From Vibrio sp. SS-MA-C1-2 (GTDB lineage: Bacteria; Pseudomonadota; Gammaproteobacteria; Enterobacterales; Vibrionaceae), in the NCBI RefSeq assembly GCF_021513135.1, contig NZ_CP090981.1, forward strand, positions 2,170,001 through 2,234,000: DNA of 64,000 bases. The letters are read 5' to 3'. The position numbers and the translations under genes were made by a program. This document shows positions 1 through 9,437 of this stretch, piece by piece. The number at the start of each line of letters is the position of its first letter. Position 1 is the stretch's first letter. The notes beneath the pieces were generated by a model that was not told the DNA's origin, ran no database searches, and worked only from the letters and a program-made list of their open reading frames with translations.

Positions 1-464
1 TCAGTGCCGTCCATATGTTGGGCAGAGAAAGGAATCGTTAATACACCTAAACATGCTTGAATAAATAGCAATGCAATAATTAGAATATCCATTGTGCTTG
101 ATGTAGCACGGATACGTGGATTAGTTAAACGACGTTTTAGTAGCATGAAACCACCAATAATCGTTAAGATACCTGCACCACCACCACCGATCATTGCCAT
201 TTTTTGTTTAACAGCAATAGGCAACCAAGCTTCATACATCCAATGAGGCGTCAACATACCTAAGAAGTGACCCGCAAATACACCTAAAATACCCAAATGG
301 AATAAGTTAGATGCTAGACGCATGTTCGACTTATCTAGCAGTTGGCTTGATCCTGCACGCCATGTGTATTGACCATGATCGTAACGGATCCAACTCCCGA
401 TGAAAAAGATACCAGCCGCAAGATACGGATAAATATCAAAAAAGAAACGGTCGAAAAAACTCAT
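1..464 (-). CDS. narI: Respiratory nitrate reductase gamma subunit NarI (partial)
   Basis: This is the membrane cytochrome b subunit of nitrate reductase A; it oxidises quinol and passes electrons through two b hemes to NarH. Translating the minus strand from the ATG at 464 gives about 154 residues before the window ends, out of roughly 225 in the family. The N terminus ([20 protein letters not shown]) and a segment with [20 protein letters not shown], holding heme-ligand histidines, match NarI. The start codon overlaps the narJ stop as ATGA, so the two are translationally coupled. It is the last gene of narGHJI. Only the C-terminal part is missing, because of the window edge. Confidence 0.95.
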   Translation of the reverse strand, partial: MSFFDRFFFDIYPYLAAGIFFIGSWIRYDHGQYTWRAGSSQLLDKSNMRLASNLFHLGILGVFAGHFLGMLTPHWMYEAWLPIAVKQKMAMIGGGGAGILTIIGGFMLLKRRLTNPRIRATSSTMDILIIALLFIQACLGVLTIPFSAQHMDGT

Positions 465-1177
465 TGTTTATCTCCAGTAATAGAACCTATATCAATGTAC
501 TGTGGTTGTACTTTGTCATTAAAACGCTTCTGGTGAGATACCTTTTGCGCAGACTCACAACCCTCTTCGCCAAGGAACTTAACTTGTTCCTCTTCCCATA
601 CTGCATCTAATGCTTCTGGGGTATCGTCACGAGCTTCTTTACTCACTTGCTCATCAAGCGCGTTAGTTGCAATGCCTGTGGTCGATAGCTCAAGTAGAAC
701 ATCGAAAAGAATACCGTACTGACTATTTCTTGAATGTAGACGTGAGCCTAACAGCGCAAGAATCGGTGCAATATCTTTTAAACCTTGTGTTGCTTCTTCA
801 TTACTTTGAGTCGATAAATACTCTAAGTAAACAGGAAGGTGATCAGGTAACTCTTTGCTGCTGATCTCTAAACCGGCTTCTTTATACTGGTTCATTAAGT
901 CAACCATCGCTTGACCACGATCACGAGATTCGCCGTGAACATGTTCAAACAATAATAAAGATAACGAACGACCACGATCAAATAGCTCGGTGAAGGACGC
1001 TTGGGCATCCATCTTATTTTGATCAGTTAATGACGCAAGAAACGTATGCAATTGTGCTTTCTGAGAAAGTGACAAATCTGCATCTTCATCGATTGTCTCA
1101 TTAAATTCTTTAAGATTAGTCCAGAGCGGAAGCTCTGGATAATCAAGAAATAACGAGATTAGCTTTAAGCAATCCAT
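461..1177 (-). CDS. narJ: Nitrate reductase assembly chaperone NarJ
   Basis: NarJ is a cytoplasmic system-specific chaperone that binds NarG, helps molybdenum-cofactor insertion and holds the complex until it docks on NarI. It is not part of the final enzyme. The 238-residue product is the family's usual size, all-helical, with the N-terminal pattern [16 protein letters not shown] and a central [19 protein letters not shown] stretch typical of the NarJ/TorD-like fold. Its ATG overlaps the narH stop by one base and its stop overlaps the narI start, as expected for a tightly coupled nar operon. Identity is secure from sequence and context. Confidence 0.95.
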   Translation of the reverse strand: MDCLKLISLFLDYPELPLWTNLKEFNETIDEDADLSLSQKAQLHTFLASLTDQNKMDAQASFTELFDRGRSLSLLLFEHVHGESRDRGQAMVDLMNQYKEAGLEISSKELPDHLPVYLEYLSTQSNEEATQGLKDIAPILALLGSRLHSRNSQYGILFDVLLELSTTGIATNALDEQVSKEARDDTPEALDAVWEEEQVKFLGEEGCESAQKVSHQKRFNDKVQPQYIDIGSITGDKQ

Positions 1178-2712
1178 TATTTCCCCTTAGTACTGTTAGC
1201 GCCAACATCGATTGCATCAATGCGCTTGCTGTCAAATAAGTTGAATTTAGTATCGCTACCGTGACAACCATCACCAAAGCTAAATCCACAACCTTTGCTT
1301 TCAGGGAATGCTTCACGAGCTTGTTCTCTGTGGCTAGTTGGGATAACGAAACGATCTTCGTAGTTAGCAATCGCTAAATAGCGGTACATCTCTTTCGCTT
1401 GTGCTTCAGTTAAACCGGCTTCTTCTAGTGCAGAGATGTCATGAACACCGTCTACTGTTTCAGCACGTTTATAGTGACGCATTGCCATCATGCGGTTTAA
1501 GGCACTTAATACTGGCTTCTCATCACCTGCAGTTAACAAGTTAGCAAGATATTTCACTGGAATACGCAGCTTAGAAATATCAGGCAGTACGCCTTCACCA
1601 TCAATCATACCCGCTTCAGAAACAGCTTGAATTGGTGATAGTGGTGGCACATACCATACCATTGGTAATGTTCTGTATTCTGGGTGTAAAGGAAGCGCTA
1701 ATTTCCAATCAACAGCCATTTTATAAACAGGCGATTGTTGAGCGGCTTCAATCACACTCATAGGAATATCTTGAGCAAGTGCTTCTTTAATCACTTCAGG
1801 ATCATTTGGATCCAAGAAGATACTTAACTGGCTCTCGTAAAGATCTTTTTCGTTTTCAACTGATGCAGCCTCTTCAATGCGGTCTGCATCATAAAGAAGA
1901 ACACCTAAGTAACGAATACGGCCTACACATGTTTCAGAACATAATGTTGGTTGACCATTCTCAATACGAGGGAAACAGAATGTACATTTTTCTGATTTTC
2001 CGCTCTTCCAGTTGAAGTAGATCTTCTTGTATGGACAGCCTGTCACACACATACGCCAACCGCGACACTTATCTTGGTCAATAAGTACGATACCATCTTC
2101 TTCACGCTTGTAGATTGCGCCACTTGGACATGTCGCTGCACAAGCTGGGTTCAGACAGTGTTCACATAGACGAGGAAGATACATCATGAATGTATTTTCA
2201 AACTCACCGTACATCGCTTTTTGAATTTCGTTAAAGTTGTAATCTTTAGAACGTTTTTCAAATTCACCACCTAAGATATCATCCCAGTTTGCACTGTTTT
2301 CAATCTTATCCATACGCTTACCTGTGATCAGGGAACGTGGACGAGCAATAGGCTGATGCTTCACTTCTGGTGAATTCTGTAGCTTTTCATAATCGAACGT
2401 AAACGGTTCGTAGTAATCATCAATGGTTGGCATATCTGGGTTACTAAAGATATTTGCCAGCAGGCCGACTTTACCGCCCATTTTAGGTTCTAGTTTACCG
2501 TTAATTTTACGGATCCAGCCACCTTTCCATTTTTCTTGATTTTCCCAATCAGCGGGATAACCAACACCAGGTTTACTTTCAACGTTGTTAAACCATGCAT
2601 ATTCCATACCTTCACGGCTGGTCCATACATTTTTACAGGTGACAGAACAAGTATGACAACCAATACATTTGTCTAGGTTTAAAACCATTCCGACTTGAGA
2701 ACGAATCTTCAT
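1177..2712 (-). CDS. narH: Respiratory nitrate reductase beta subunit NarH
   Basis: NarH is the iron-sulfur electron-transfer subunit that carries electrons from the NarI hemes to NarG on the cytoplasmic side. The 511-residue protein starts MKIRSQVGMVLNLDKCIGCH and has four cysteine clusters: CIGCHTCSVTCKNVW near residue 16, CEHCLNPACAATCP and CRGWRMCVTGCP in the middle, then CTFCFPRIENG and CSETCVGR. The tryptophan in CRGW replaces a cysteine, which is the family hallmark of the [3Fe-4S] cluster. Length and motif spacing match E. coli NarH. It overlaps narG and narJ by one base each, so it is the second gene of the narGHJI transcript. Confidence 0.97.
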   Translation of the reverse strand: MKIRSQVGMVLNLDKCIGCHTCSVTCKNVWTSREGMEYAWFNNVESKPGVGYPADWENQEKWKGGWIRKINGKLEPKMGGKVGLLANIFSNPDMPTIDDYYEPFTFDYEKLQNSPEVKHQPIARPRSLITGKRMDKIENSANWDDILGGEFEKRSKDYNFNEIQKAMYGEFENTFMMYLPRLCEHCLNPACAATCPSGAIYKREEDGIVLIDQDKCRGWRMCVTGCPYKKIYFNWKSGKSEKCTFCFPRIENGQPTLCSETCVGRIRYLGVLLYDADRIEEAASVENEKDLYESQLSIFLDPNDPEVIKEALAQDIPMSVIEAAQQSPVYKMAVDWKLALPLHPEYRTLPMVWYVPPLSPIQAVSEAGMIDGEGVLPDISKLRIPVKYLANLLTAGDEKPVLSALNRMMAMRHYKRAETVDGVHDISALEEAGLTEAQAKEMYRYLAIANYEDRFVIPTSHREQAREAFPESKGCGFSFGDGCHGSDTKFNLFDSKRIDAIDVGANSTKGK

Positions 2713-5700
2713 TATTTTATCTCCTCGCCGTTATTCTTTGATTGTGAATAGTCATTACCTTCACCATCCAACCAATTAATATCTTTCATCTTACGAACAA
2801 CTACAAACTCATCACGGTTTGAACCCACGGTTCCGTAATAGTTGAAGCCATAAGATTGTTGCGCATAACCACCAATCATATGAGTTGGCTTAGGCGTGAT
2901 ACGTGTTACAGAGTTATGGATACCACCACGTTGTTGAGTCACTTCTGAACCCGGTAAGTTCACAAGACGCTCTTGAGCGTGATACATCATTACCATACCT
3001 GCTGGAATACGCTGGCTGACGACAGCACGTGCAGTTAATGCACCATTACTGTTGAATGCTTCTAGCCAATCGTTATCTTCAATACCGAGCTCTTTCGCAT
3101 CATCTTCACTCATCCAAACAATTGGACCACCACGTGACAACGTCAACATCAGTAAGTTTTCACTGTATGTTGAGTGAATACCCCACTTCTGGTGCGGTGT
3201 TAAGAAGTTAAGCGCTTTCTCAGGGAAGCCATTACTCTTCTTATCTGCGATTTGTGCGATAGAACGGGTATCAACTGGCGGACGGTAAGTGACTAAGCTC
3301 TCACCGAATGCACGCATCCACTCATGATCTTGATACAACTGCTGGCGACCAGACAGTGTACGCCATGGAATCATCTCATGAACGTTGGTGTAACAGGCGT
3401 TATAAGAGACATGTTCATCTTCAAGACCAGACCAAGTAGGACTAGAGATAATCTTACGTGGTTGCGCTTGAATATCACGGAAACGAATTTTTTCGTCTTC
3501 TTTATTCAATGCTAAGTGAGTATGGTCAAGACCAGTTTTCTTACTTAGTGCATCCCACGCTTTCACTGCTACCTGACCATTGGTTTCAGGTGCAAGAGAA
3601 AGAATAACTTCTGCCGCATCAATTGCCGTTTCAATCTTAGGACGACCTTTGTTTGCCCCCTCTTCATGAACGTAGTTAAGCTCTTTTAAGAAATCAACTT
3701 CTTTCTTTGTATCCCAGTTGATACCTTTGCCACCATTACCTTGCTCATCCAATAGAGGACCAAGCGCAGTGAATCGTGCGTAAGTATTCGGGTAGTCACG
3801 CTTAACCACTTTAAGGTGAGGTGCCGTTTTACCAGGGATTAAATCACACTCGCCTTTTTTCCAATCCAGAACATCAAATGGTTGCGCCATTTCTGCTGCT
3901 GAATCGTGCTGAATAGGTAGTGTCACTAAGTCAGTCTCTTCACCTAGGTGACCAACACTCACTTCAGAGAATTTCTTCGCAATACCTTTATAGATATCCC
4001 AATCACTCTTCGCTTCCCAAGCAGGATCAACTGCCGCAGAAAGTGGGTGAATGAATGGGTGCATGTCAGATGTATTCATGTCATCTTTTTCATACCATGT
4101 TGCAGTTGGCAATACGATATCTGAGAATAAACATGTACTTGACATACGGAAATCAAGGGTAACAACAAGGTCTAATTTGCCTTCAGTTGCTTGGCTTTCC
4201 CAATCTAATTCGTTAGGGATTGTGCCATCTTGCTGACCTAAATCTTTACCTTGGATACCATTTTCAGTACCTAGTAAATACTTAAGTAAATATTCGTGAC
4301 CTTTACCTGAAGAACCTAATAGGTTTGAACGCCAGATAAACATGTTACGCGGATAGTGCTTTTCAGGTTGCTCAGAAGCAAAACGAATTGAACCATCTTT
4401 AAGACCATTGACGGTGTAATCTTCAATGCTCTCACCTTTCGCTTCAGCTTGTTTCGCTAAAGTTAATGGGTTGACATTAAGCTGTGGAGAAGATGGTAAC
4501 CAACCAAGGCGCTCTGCCTTCACGTTTAGGTCAACCAAGCTTTCACTATAATCCGCTTTATTGGCCATTGGAGATAGAAGCTCTTCAGTCTTCACGGTCT
4601 CATAACGCCACTGACTTGAGTGGTTATAGAAGAATGATGTACTGTTCATGTGGCGTGGCGGCTTCTGCCAATCCAGACCAAATGCTAATGGCTGCCAACC
4701 TGTTTGTGGACGAAGTTTTTCTTGTCCAACGTAGTGAGCCCAGCCACCACCACTCTGACCAACACAACCACAGAAGATTAGCATGTTGATTAGACCACGG
4801 TATGATGCATCCATGTGGAACCAGTGGTTTAGACCAGCACCCACGATGATCATTGAACGACCACGAGTCTTCTCAGCATTTTCACCAAATTCTGTTGCAA
4901 TACGGATAATTTCAGAACGCTTAACGCCTGTAATTTTCTCTGCCCATGCTGGAGAATATGCTTTTACTTCATCATAGTTAGCTGCACAATGTTCATCATT
5001 TAAGCCACGATCAACACCGTAGTTAGCCATGGTTAAGTCATAAACACTGGTTACTAGAATCTCTGAACCGTCAGCGCCTTGTAGACGTTTAACAGGCAGT
5101 TTATGTTTAATCACATCTTCAAGTTCTACACCAGCGAAGTTATCACTTGGCAGACCACCGAAGTATGGGAAGCCCACATTCACGATATCATCAGCAGAGT
5201 CAACAAGACTTAGACGTAAATTACGCTCTTTGTCACTCTTACCATCTTTAATTTCTAGGTTCCACTTGCTTTCATCAGTACCCCAACGGTAACCAATAGA
5301 GCCTTGTGGTGCAATTAGCTCACCGGTTTCAGAATCGATAGCAATCGTTTTCCACTCAGGATTATTCTCTTGACCTAAGTTATCAACTAAATCAGAGGCA
5401 CGAAGCATACGACCCGCGGCATAACTGCCATCTTCACGTTTCTCAAGTGCAACCAACATTGGCATATCTGAATACTGTGCTGCGTAGTTTTGGAAATATT
5501 CTACAGAGCGTTTAGTGTGAAATTCTGTTAGTAATACATGACCCATTGCCATTGCCATTGCACTATCAGTACCCTGTTTAGGGTTTAACCAATGGTCACA
5601 AAGTTTTGCAACTTCGGCATAATCTGGAGTAATCGCAACAGTTTTTGTACCTTTATAGCGAACTTCAGTGAAGAAGTGAGCATCAGGAGTACGTGTTTGA

Positions 5701-6473
5701 GGAACGTTAGAACCCCAAGCAATGATATAAGAAGAGTTATACCAGTCCGCTGATTCAGGTACATCAGTCTGCTCGCCCCAAGTCATTGGAGAAGCAGGTG
5801 GTAAATCACAATACCAATCATAGAAGCTCAGACAAGTACCACCAATCAGTGATAAATAACGAGCACCTGCTGCGTATGACACCATAGACATTGCAGGGAT
5901 TGGAGAGAAACCAACGATACGGTCAGGACCATGCTCTTTTGCTGTATGAACGTTAGACGCTGCAATTAGCTCATTCACTTCATCCCAGTTGGCACGAACA
6001 AACCCACCACGACCGCGCGCTTTTTTATACTGCTTCATCTTCTCATCATCTGATGCAATAGATTTCCATGCATCAACCGGATCAGCGTGAATTGCTTTAG
6101 CTTCTTGCCATAACTTTAATAAGCGCTTACGGATCATTGGATATTTAACACGGTTAGCACTGTATAAATACCAAGAATAACTTGCACCACGAGGACAACC
6201 ACGTGGTTCGTGATTTGGAAGATCTGGACGTGTACGAGGGTAATCAGTTTGCTGAGTTTCCCATGTTACTAGGCCATTCTTTACATAAATCTTCCAGCTA
6301 CAAGAGCCAGTACAGTTTACACCATGGGTAGAACGTACAACCTTGTCATGTTGCCAACGAGTACGATACCCGTCTTCCCAATCGCGGTTAGTAGAAAGTT
6401 CTTGGCCATGGCCATTTGAAAAAGTATCGCCTAACTGTTTAAAGTAACGAAACCGGTCAAGAAATTTGCTCAT
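2712..6473 (-). CDS. narG: Respiratory nitrate reductase alpha subunit NarG
   Basis: NarG is the catalytic molybdenum bis-MGD subunit that reduces nitrate to nitrite in the cytoplasm. The 1253-residue length is typical. Near the N terminus HGVNCTGSCSWKIYVKNG followed by RGCPRGASYSWYLYSANR supplies the His/Cys ligands of the FS0 [4Fe-4S] cluster. DWYCDLPPASPMTWGEQTDV contains the aspartate that ligates Mo in the E. coli enzyme. There is no Tat signal, as expected for the membrane-bound cytoplasmic-facing type. A Shine-Dalgarno GAGGAG lies just upstream of the ATG at 6473. It is the first gene of the operon, with a perfect FNR box about 97 bases upstream, so anaerobic induction is expected. Confidence 0.98.
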   Translation of the reverse strand: MSKFLDRFRYFKQLGDTFSNGHGQELSTNRDWEDGYRTRWQHDKVVRSTHGVNCTGSCSWKIYVKNGLVTWETQQTDYPRTRPDLPNHEPRGCPRGASYSWYLYSANRVKYPMIRKRLLKLWQEAKAIHADPVDAWKSIASDDEKMKQYKKARGRGGFVRANWDEVNELIAASNVHTAKEHGPDRIVGFSPIPAMSMVSYAAGARYLSLIGGTCLSFYDWYCDLPPASPMTWGEQTDVPESADWYNSSYIIAWGSNVPQTRTPDAHFFTEVRYKGTKTVAITPDYAEVAKLCDHWLNPKQGTDSAMAMAMGHVLLTEFHTKRSVEYFQNYAAQYSDMPMLVALEKREDGSYAAGRMLRASDLVDNLGQENNPEWKTIAIDSETGELIAPQGSIGYRWGTDESKWNLEIKDGKSDKERNLRLSLVDSADDIVNVGFPYFGGLPSDNFAGVELEDVIKHKLPVKRLQGADGSEILVTSVYDLTMANYGVDRGLNDEHCAANYDEVKAYSPAWAEKITGVKRSEIIRIATEFGENAEKTRGRSMIIVGAGLNHWFHMDASYRGLINMLIFCGCVGQSGGGWAHYVGQEKLRPQTGWQPLAFGLDWQKPPRHMNSTSFFYNHSSQWRYETVKTEELLSPMANKADYSESLVDLNVKAERLGWLPSSPQLNVNPLTLAKQAEAKGESIEDYTVNGLKDGSIRFASEQPEKHYPRNMFIWRSNLLGSSGKGHEYLLKYLLGTENGIQGKDLGQQDGTIPNELDWESQATEGKLDLVVTLDFRMSSTCLFSDIVLPTATWYEKDDMNTSDMHPFIHPLSAAVDPAWEAKSDWDIYKGIAKKFSEVSVGHLGEETDLVTLPIQHDSAAEMAQPFDVLDWKKGECDLIPGKTAPHLKVVKRDYPNTYARFTALGPLLDEQGNGGKGINWDTKKEVDFLKELNYVHEEGANKGRPKIETAIDAAEVILSLAPETNGQVAVKAWDALSKKTGLDHTHLALNKEDEKIRFRDIQAQPRKIISSPTWSGLEDEHVSYNACYTNVHEMIPWRTLSGRQQLYQDHEWMRAFGESLVTYRPPVDTRSIAQIADKKSNGFPEKALNFLTPHQKWGIHSTYSENLLMLTLSRGGPIVWMSEDDAKELGIEDNDWLEAFNSNGALTARAVVSQRIPAGMVMMYHAQERLVNLPGSEVTQQRGGIHNSVTRITPKPTHMIGGYAQQSYGFNYYGTVGSNRDEFVVVRKMKDINWLDGEGNDYSQSKNNGEEIK

Positions 6474-6487
6474 CCGGAGATCTCCTC

Positions 6488-6501
6488 ATCACATATGTGA
6501 T
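6488..6501. promoter_or_regulatory. 14-bp perfect palindrome in narG leader
   Basis: The sequence ATCACATATGTGAT is a perfect palindrome lying between the predicted transcription start and the narG start codon. It resembles two abutting CRP/FNR-type half sites without a spacer, so it is not a standard CRP box. Its role is unknown; a leader hairpin or regulator site is possible. Confidence 0.3.
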
Positions 6502-6535
6502 TTTTAATATTAACAACAGAATAACTATGCGGCAG

Positions 6536-6577
6536 AGAATAAAGATTTATCTGCCATAATAACTTGATCCAAATCAA
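6536..6577 (-). promoter_or_regulatory. FNR-dependent narG promoter
   Basis: TTGATCCAAATCAA at 6564-6577 matches the FNR consensus TTGAT-N4-ATCAA at every position. On the minus strand a TATTCT -10 hexamer occupies 6541-6536. This places the FNR site centred near -41.5 relative to a start at about 6529, the classic class II activation geometry. NarL/NarP sites are likely in this interval too, but I could not assign them. Confidence 0.8.
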
Positions 6578-6589
6578 GTTACGTTTAAG

Positions 6590-6961
6590 TTAAAATTTTG
6601 GAACAACTTTATTACTCATTTGGGGGTACCTATCCAACCCCACTAAATAAAAAGTAAACCATTGAATTAAAAGGCCTTTCATAAATAAAGAACAAGATAG
6701 TTACTTTAAAAAATATTTTTAAAGTAATTTTTAGGTAATTTCACTAAATGGTTTTGTTTAAATTATCACCTTTATTAACATCTCATTTGCAAGCCATAAA
6801 CCCTCACAATTATGCAATTTTAGTCATCAAAAATGAAAAATTACTCATCATTCATGAAATGTTAAATACCAATAATGAAAGTAATTGATATCTTATACTC
6901 CCAGTAATTAGAGATTTTACATGTTCTATTTATATAACAACGAGCTCAAGCAAGGAGATAT
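6590..6961. other. AT-rich intergenic stretch between narG and narK
   Basis: This AT-rich region separates the narG promoter from the degenerate ERIC element next to narK. I see no credible ORF and no clear terminator in it. It may hold further upstream NarL/IHF sites for narG, which I cannot define by eye. Confidence 0.4.
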
Positions 6962-7099
6962 GTATCCCCTTATTAGTTGAAATGGGTAGGTTAGGTGTAT
7001 AACAGTAATGGTTACGTTCGCCCCAATCATAGAGTACACCTATTCTCATGGGGCCTCACTTGCCTGACACCTATTAACAACTCCACTTTTTAGGGGTAT
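6962..7099 (-). repeat. ERIC element, degenerate
   Basis: The core TTCGCCCCAATCATAGAGTA with CACCTATTCTCATGGGGCCT matches the reverse complement of the other ERIC copies here, while both outer arms have diverged. It abuts the narK stop codon (7100-7102), so its palindrome probably forms the 3' end of narK mRNA. Confidence 0.75.
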
Positions 7100-8482
7100 T
7101 CACTCGCTCTTCTTCTCATACTTTCCATAAACCAACCAAGTAATAAAAATACAAATAACATAAAAGCATAAAAATAGTTTTAACGCGCCAACAGGAGATC
7201 CTGTCAATGCAAGCGAGGTACCAAATGCTTTTGGAATAAAGAACCCTCCAATCGCACCAATAGCTGAAATAAATCCTAATGCAGCCGCTGAATCTTTCAT
7301 ACCTATGTGTGCAGCAGCTTCATCAGAAACTCCTGATGCTTTTTCTCGTCTAATCGTAATTTCTCTGAATATAACCGCGATCATTTGGAATGTTGAGCCA
7401 CTTCCTAATCCCGACGTTAAAAATAACAACATAAATGCACCAAAGAATAAGATAAAGCTTCCTTGCTCACCGACAGCTGGAATCGTTAAAAAAACAAGAA
7501 CGGTAAATACTGCCATAGCAACAAAATTAAAGGTTGTGACTTTAACTCCCCCAAACTTATCAGATAGCGCGCCGCCAACAGGACGAACTAACGCACCTAA
7601 TAACGGACCAATAAAGGCATACTTGATAATATCAACGTCAGGAAACTGAATTTTAGTCAACATGGCAAAGCCAGCAGAAAATCCAATAAATGAACCAAAT
7701 GTCCAAAGGTATAAAATACTCATCAACCACATATGGGGTCTTTTGACAATTGGTAACTGCTCAGAAAAGGAGGATTTGGCCTCAGAGAGATCATTCATTC
7801 CAAGCCATGCTGCCAATGTTGCAATGATAATGAATGGGATCCACACAAAAGCTGCATTTGCTAACCATAACGAACTCTGATCTGATTGTGTTACACCGTC
7901 ACCTGGGAAAATCGAAATATTGATAAAAATAACGATCGGAGCAACAAATTGCATGGTGCTCACACCTAAGTTGCCTAAACCGCCATTTAACCCTAATGCT
8001 CCACCTTGTTTCTGCTTAGGAAAGAAAAAACTGATGTTTGCCATGCTAGAGGCAAAATTACCACCGGCGATACCACATAAAAGAGAGATAATCACAAACG
8101 TGGTATAACTGGTTGTTGGATCATTAATGGCAAAACCCAACCATAAACATGGAACAACTAAATATAGCGTACTGATCGCTGTCCAACGACGTCCTCCGAC
8201 AATAGGAACCATGAAAGAATAAGGGATCCTAAATAATGCGCCAGAAATTGCAGGCAATGCGGTTAACATAAATAGTTGATCATTGGTAAAGTTAAATCCC
8301 ACCTTGTTAAAATTGATTGTCAGGGTACTGAATAACATCCAGACACAAAAAGAGAGTAAAAGGCAGGGAATTGAGATCCAAAGATTTCTTTTAGCTACAC
8401 TTTGACCAGTGTTTTGCCAAAATGAGCTATCTTCAGGATTCCAGTCGGTAATAACTAAAGGAACTTTCACTTTATTAGTCAT
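7100..8482 (-). CDS. narK: Nitrate/nitrite antiporter NarK
   Basis: NarK is a major-facilitator transporter of the inner membrane that exchanges nitrate for nitrite (or imports nitrate with protons), feeding NarG. The sequence follows E. coli NarK closely: VITDWNPEDSSFWQNTGQ at the N terminus, FRIPYSFMVPIVGGRRW with the substrate-binding Arg of helix 2, and two glycine-rich nitrate signatures, one in GNFASSMANISFFFPKQKQ followed by GGALGLNGGLGNLGV and one in GFISAIGAIGGFFIPKAFG. Twelve membrane segments are visible. I chose the ATG at 8482 because GAGAG lies five bases upstream; an in-frame ATG at 8494 would add four residues. It is monocistronic. Confidence 0.95.
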   Translation of the reverse strand: MTNKVKVPLVITDWNPEDSSFWQNTGQSVAKRNLWISIPCLLLSFCVWMLFSTLTINFNKVGFNFTNDQLFMLTALPAISGALFRIPYSFMVPIVGGRRWTAISTLYLVVPCLWLGFAINDPTTSYTTFVIISLLCGIAGGNFASSMANISFFFPKQKQGGALGLNGGLGNLGVSTMQFVAPIVIFINISIFPGDGVTQSDQSSLWLANAAFVWIPFIIIATLAAWLGMNDLSEAKSSFSEQLPIVKRPHMWLMSILYLWTFGSFIGFSAGFAMLTKIQFPDVDIIKYAFIGPLLGALVRPVGGALSDKFGGVKVTTFNFVAMAVFTVLVFLTIPAVGEQGSFILFFGAFMLLFLTSGLGSGSTFQMIAVIFREITIRREKASGVSDEAAAHIGMKDSAAALGFISAIGAIGGFFIPKAFGTSLALTGSPVGALKLFLCFYVICIFITWLVYGKYEKKSE

Positions 8483-8494
8483 ATTTTCTCTCAT

Positions 8495-8749
8495 CTTAAA
8501 TATACTAGATTAAATATAGACCTTATTTTTCTTATTTTTTTACTACTGGATTATTCATTTTAAAATTCAAACAGACTACTCGATAACAATTATCATTTAA
8601 TATTTCAAAACTAATCATCTTCTTTCCATTCATAGTTAGCCAATTGATTTTAAAGAAGAAAATAAAACTCACAGGAAAAGGTATCTCTATTTAACCTCAT
8701 TGAATTTTTTATTCAAATGTAAAAAATTAAATTCATCAAAGAGTAAAAA
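8495..8749. other. narK upstream region
   Basis: This AT-rich interval lies upstream of narK. I find no ORF with a ribosome-binding site. It should contain the narK promoter, but I could not assign -10/-35 boxes with confidence. A perfect CRP-type site bounds it at 8750. Confidence 0.4.
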
Positions 8750-8765
8750 TGTGATATTGATCACA
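8750..8765. promoter_or_regulatory. CRP (cAMP receptor protein) consensus site
   Basis: TGTGATATTGATCACA matches TGTGA-N6-TCACA at all ten conserved positions. It lies about 270 bases upstream of narK and 670 bases upstream of lldP, so either gene or neither could be the target. The core also contains an FNR-like half site. Confidence 0.6.
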
Positions 8766-8788
8766 CATAATCTCTGATGTAAAAAGGG

Positions 8789-8917
8789 TTATACTTAAAA
8801 TAATTAGGATTGCTAGTAAGTGGCAATTGAGTGAAGCCCCATGAGTATAGGTGTACTATATGATTGAGGCGAACGAATGCAGCCAACAACCTAGCGATTT
8901 CAAGTATGAGGGGAGGG
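8789..8917 (+). repeat. ERIC element, full length
   Basis: The order of blocks matches the ERIC consensus: TACTTAAAATAATT, TTGCTAGTAAGTGGCAA, GTGAAGCCCCATGAGTATAG, TGATTGAGGCGAACGAATGC, AGCCAACAACCTAGCGATTT and CAAGTATGAGGGG. It lies between the divergent narK and lldP genes. Confidence 0.9.
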
Positions 8918-9437
8918 ATTAAATCCTTATTTACTAACATGAAATATGCGAACGTCGAAATACCCCTTTAAAAAAGATTAAAACTCACTAAATTTTTATT
9001 GTTTTTTTAGCGGAAAATGTCTAATTAACGTTTATTTGATCTATATCAAATTTATTGAATTCTTATTTTCAATAAATTTTGATTAATTAAAATAAACCAA
9101 CACAACCACCCACAAAGGGCTAACCTATCAATATTTAATTACTCAGATTTAAATAATTTTATTTATTTAAATGGAAAAAATAATTCCAAATTTATAATTA
9201 AGTTTATAATTCCCATTTATTCCACAAATGAAATAAAAGATACCAATATTATATGGAACATCAAATGATCACAATAACCCATTGAACCACAACACTTTAA
9301 TTAAAAAATCAAATAAAATTAATTCACAAGAAGATAATAAGCATTACCATTCATATAATTTAAATAGCTGGATGTAATTAATTAATTCGTTATTATATCT
9401 AGTAACTAACCACTATCTAATTATAGAGACGTCATTA
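8918..9437. other. Long AT-rich lldP upstream region
   Basis: About 520 bases without a credible ORF separate the ERIC from lldP. Apart from the FNR-type box at 9036-9049 I see only AT-rich runs. The distance suggests a long leader or several promoters for lldP-lutABC, but no specific element can be supported. Confidence 0.4.
9036..9049. promoter_or_regulatory. FNR box in narK-lldP interval
   Basis: TTGATCTATATCAA matches the FNR consensus TTGAT-N4-ATCAA exactly. It lies about 395 bases upstream of the lldP ATG and about 555 upstream of narK. A class II start for lldP would fall near 9084, giving a leader of about 350 bases. The target gene is uncertain. Confidence 0.6.

Noticed and set aside
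7305-7649. 114-codon plus-strand ORF inside narK and similar antisense ORFs in narG, narH and the ArnT-like gene
   Set aside because: They lie opposite well-recognised genes, have no ribosome-binding sites and no recognisable domains.
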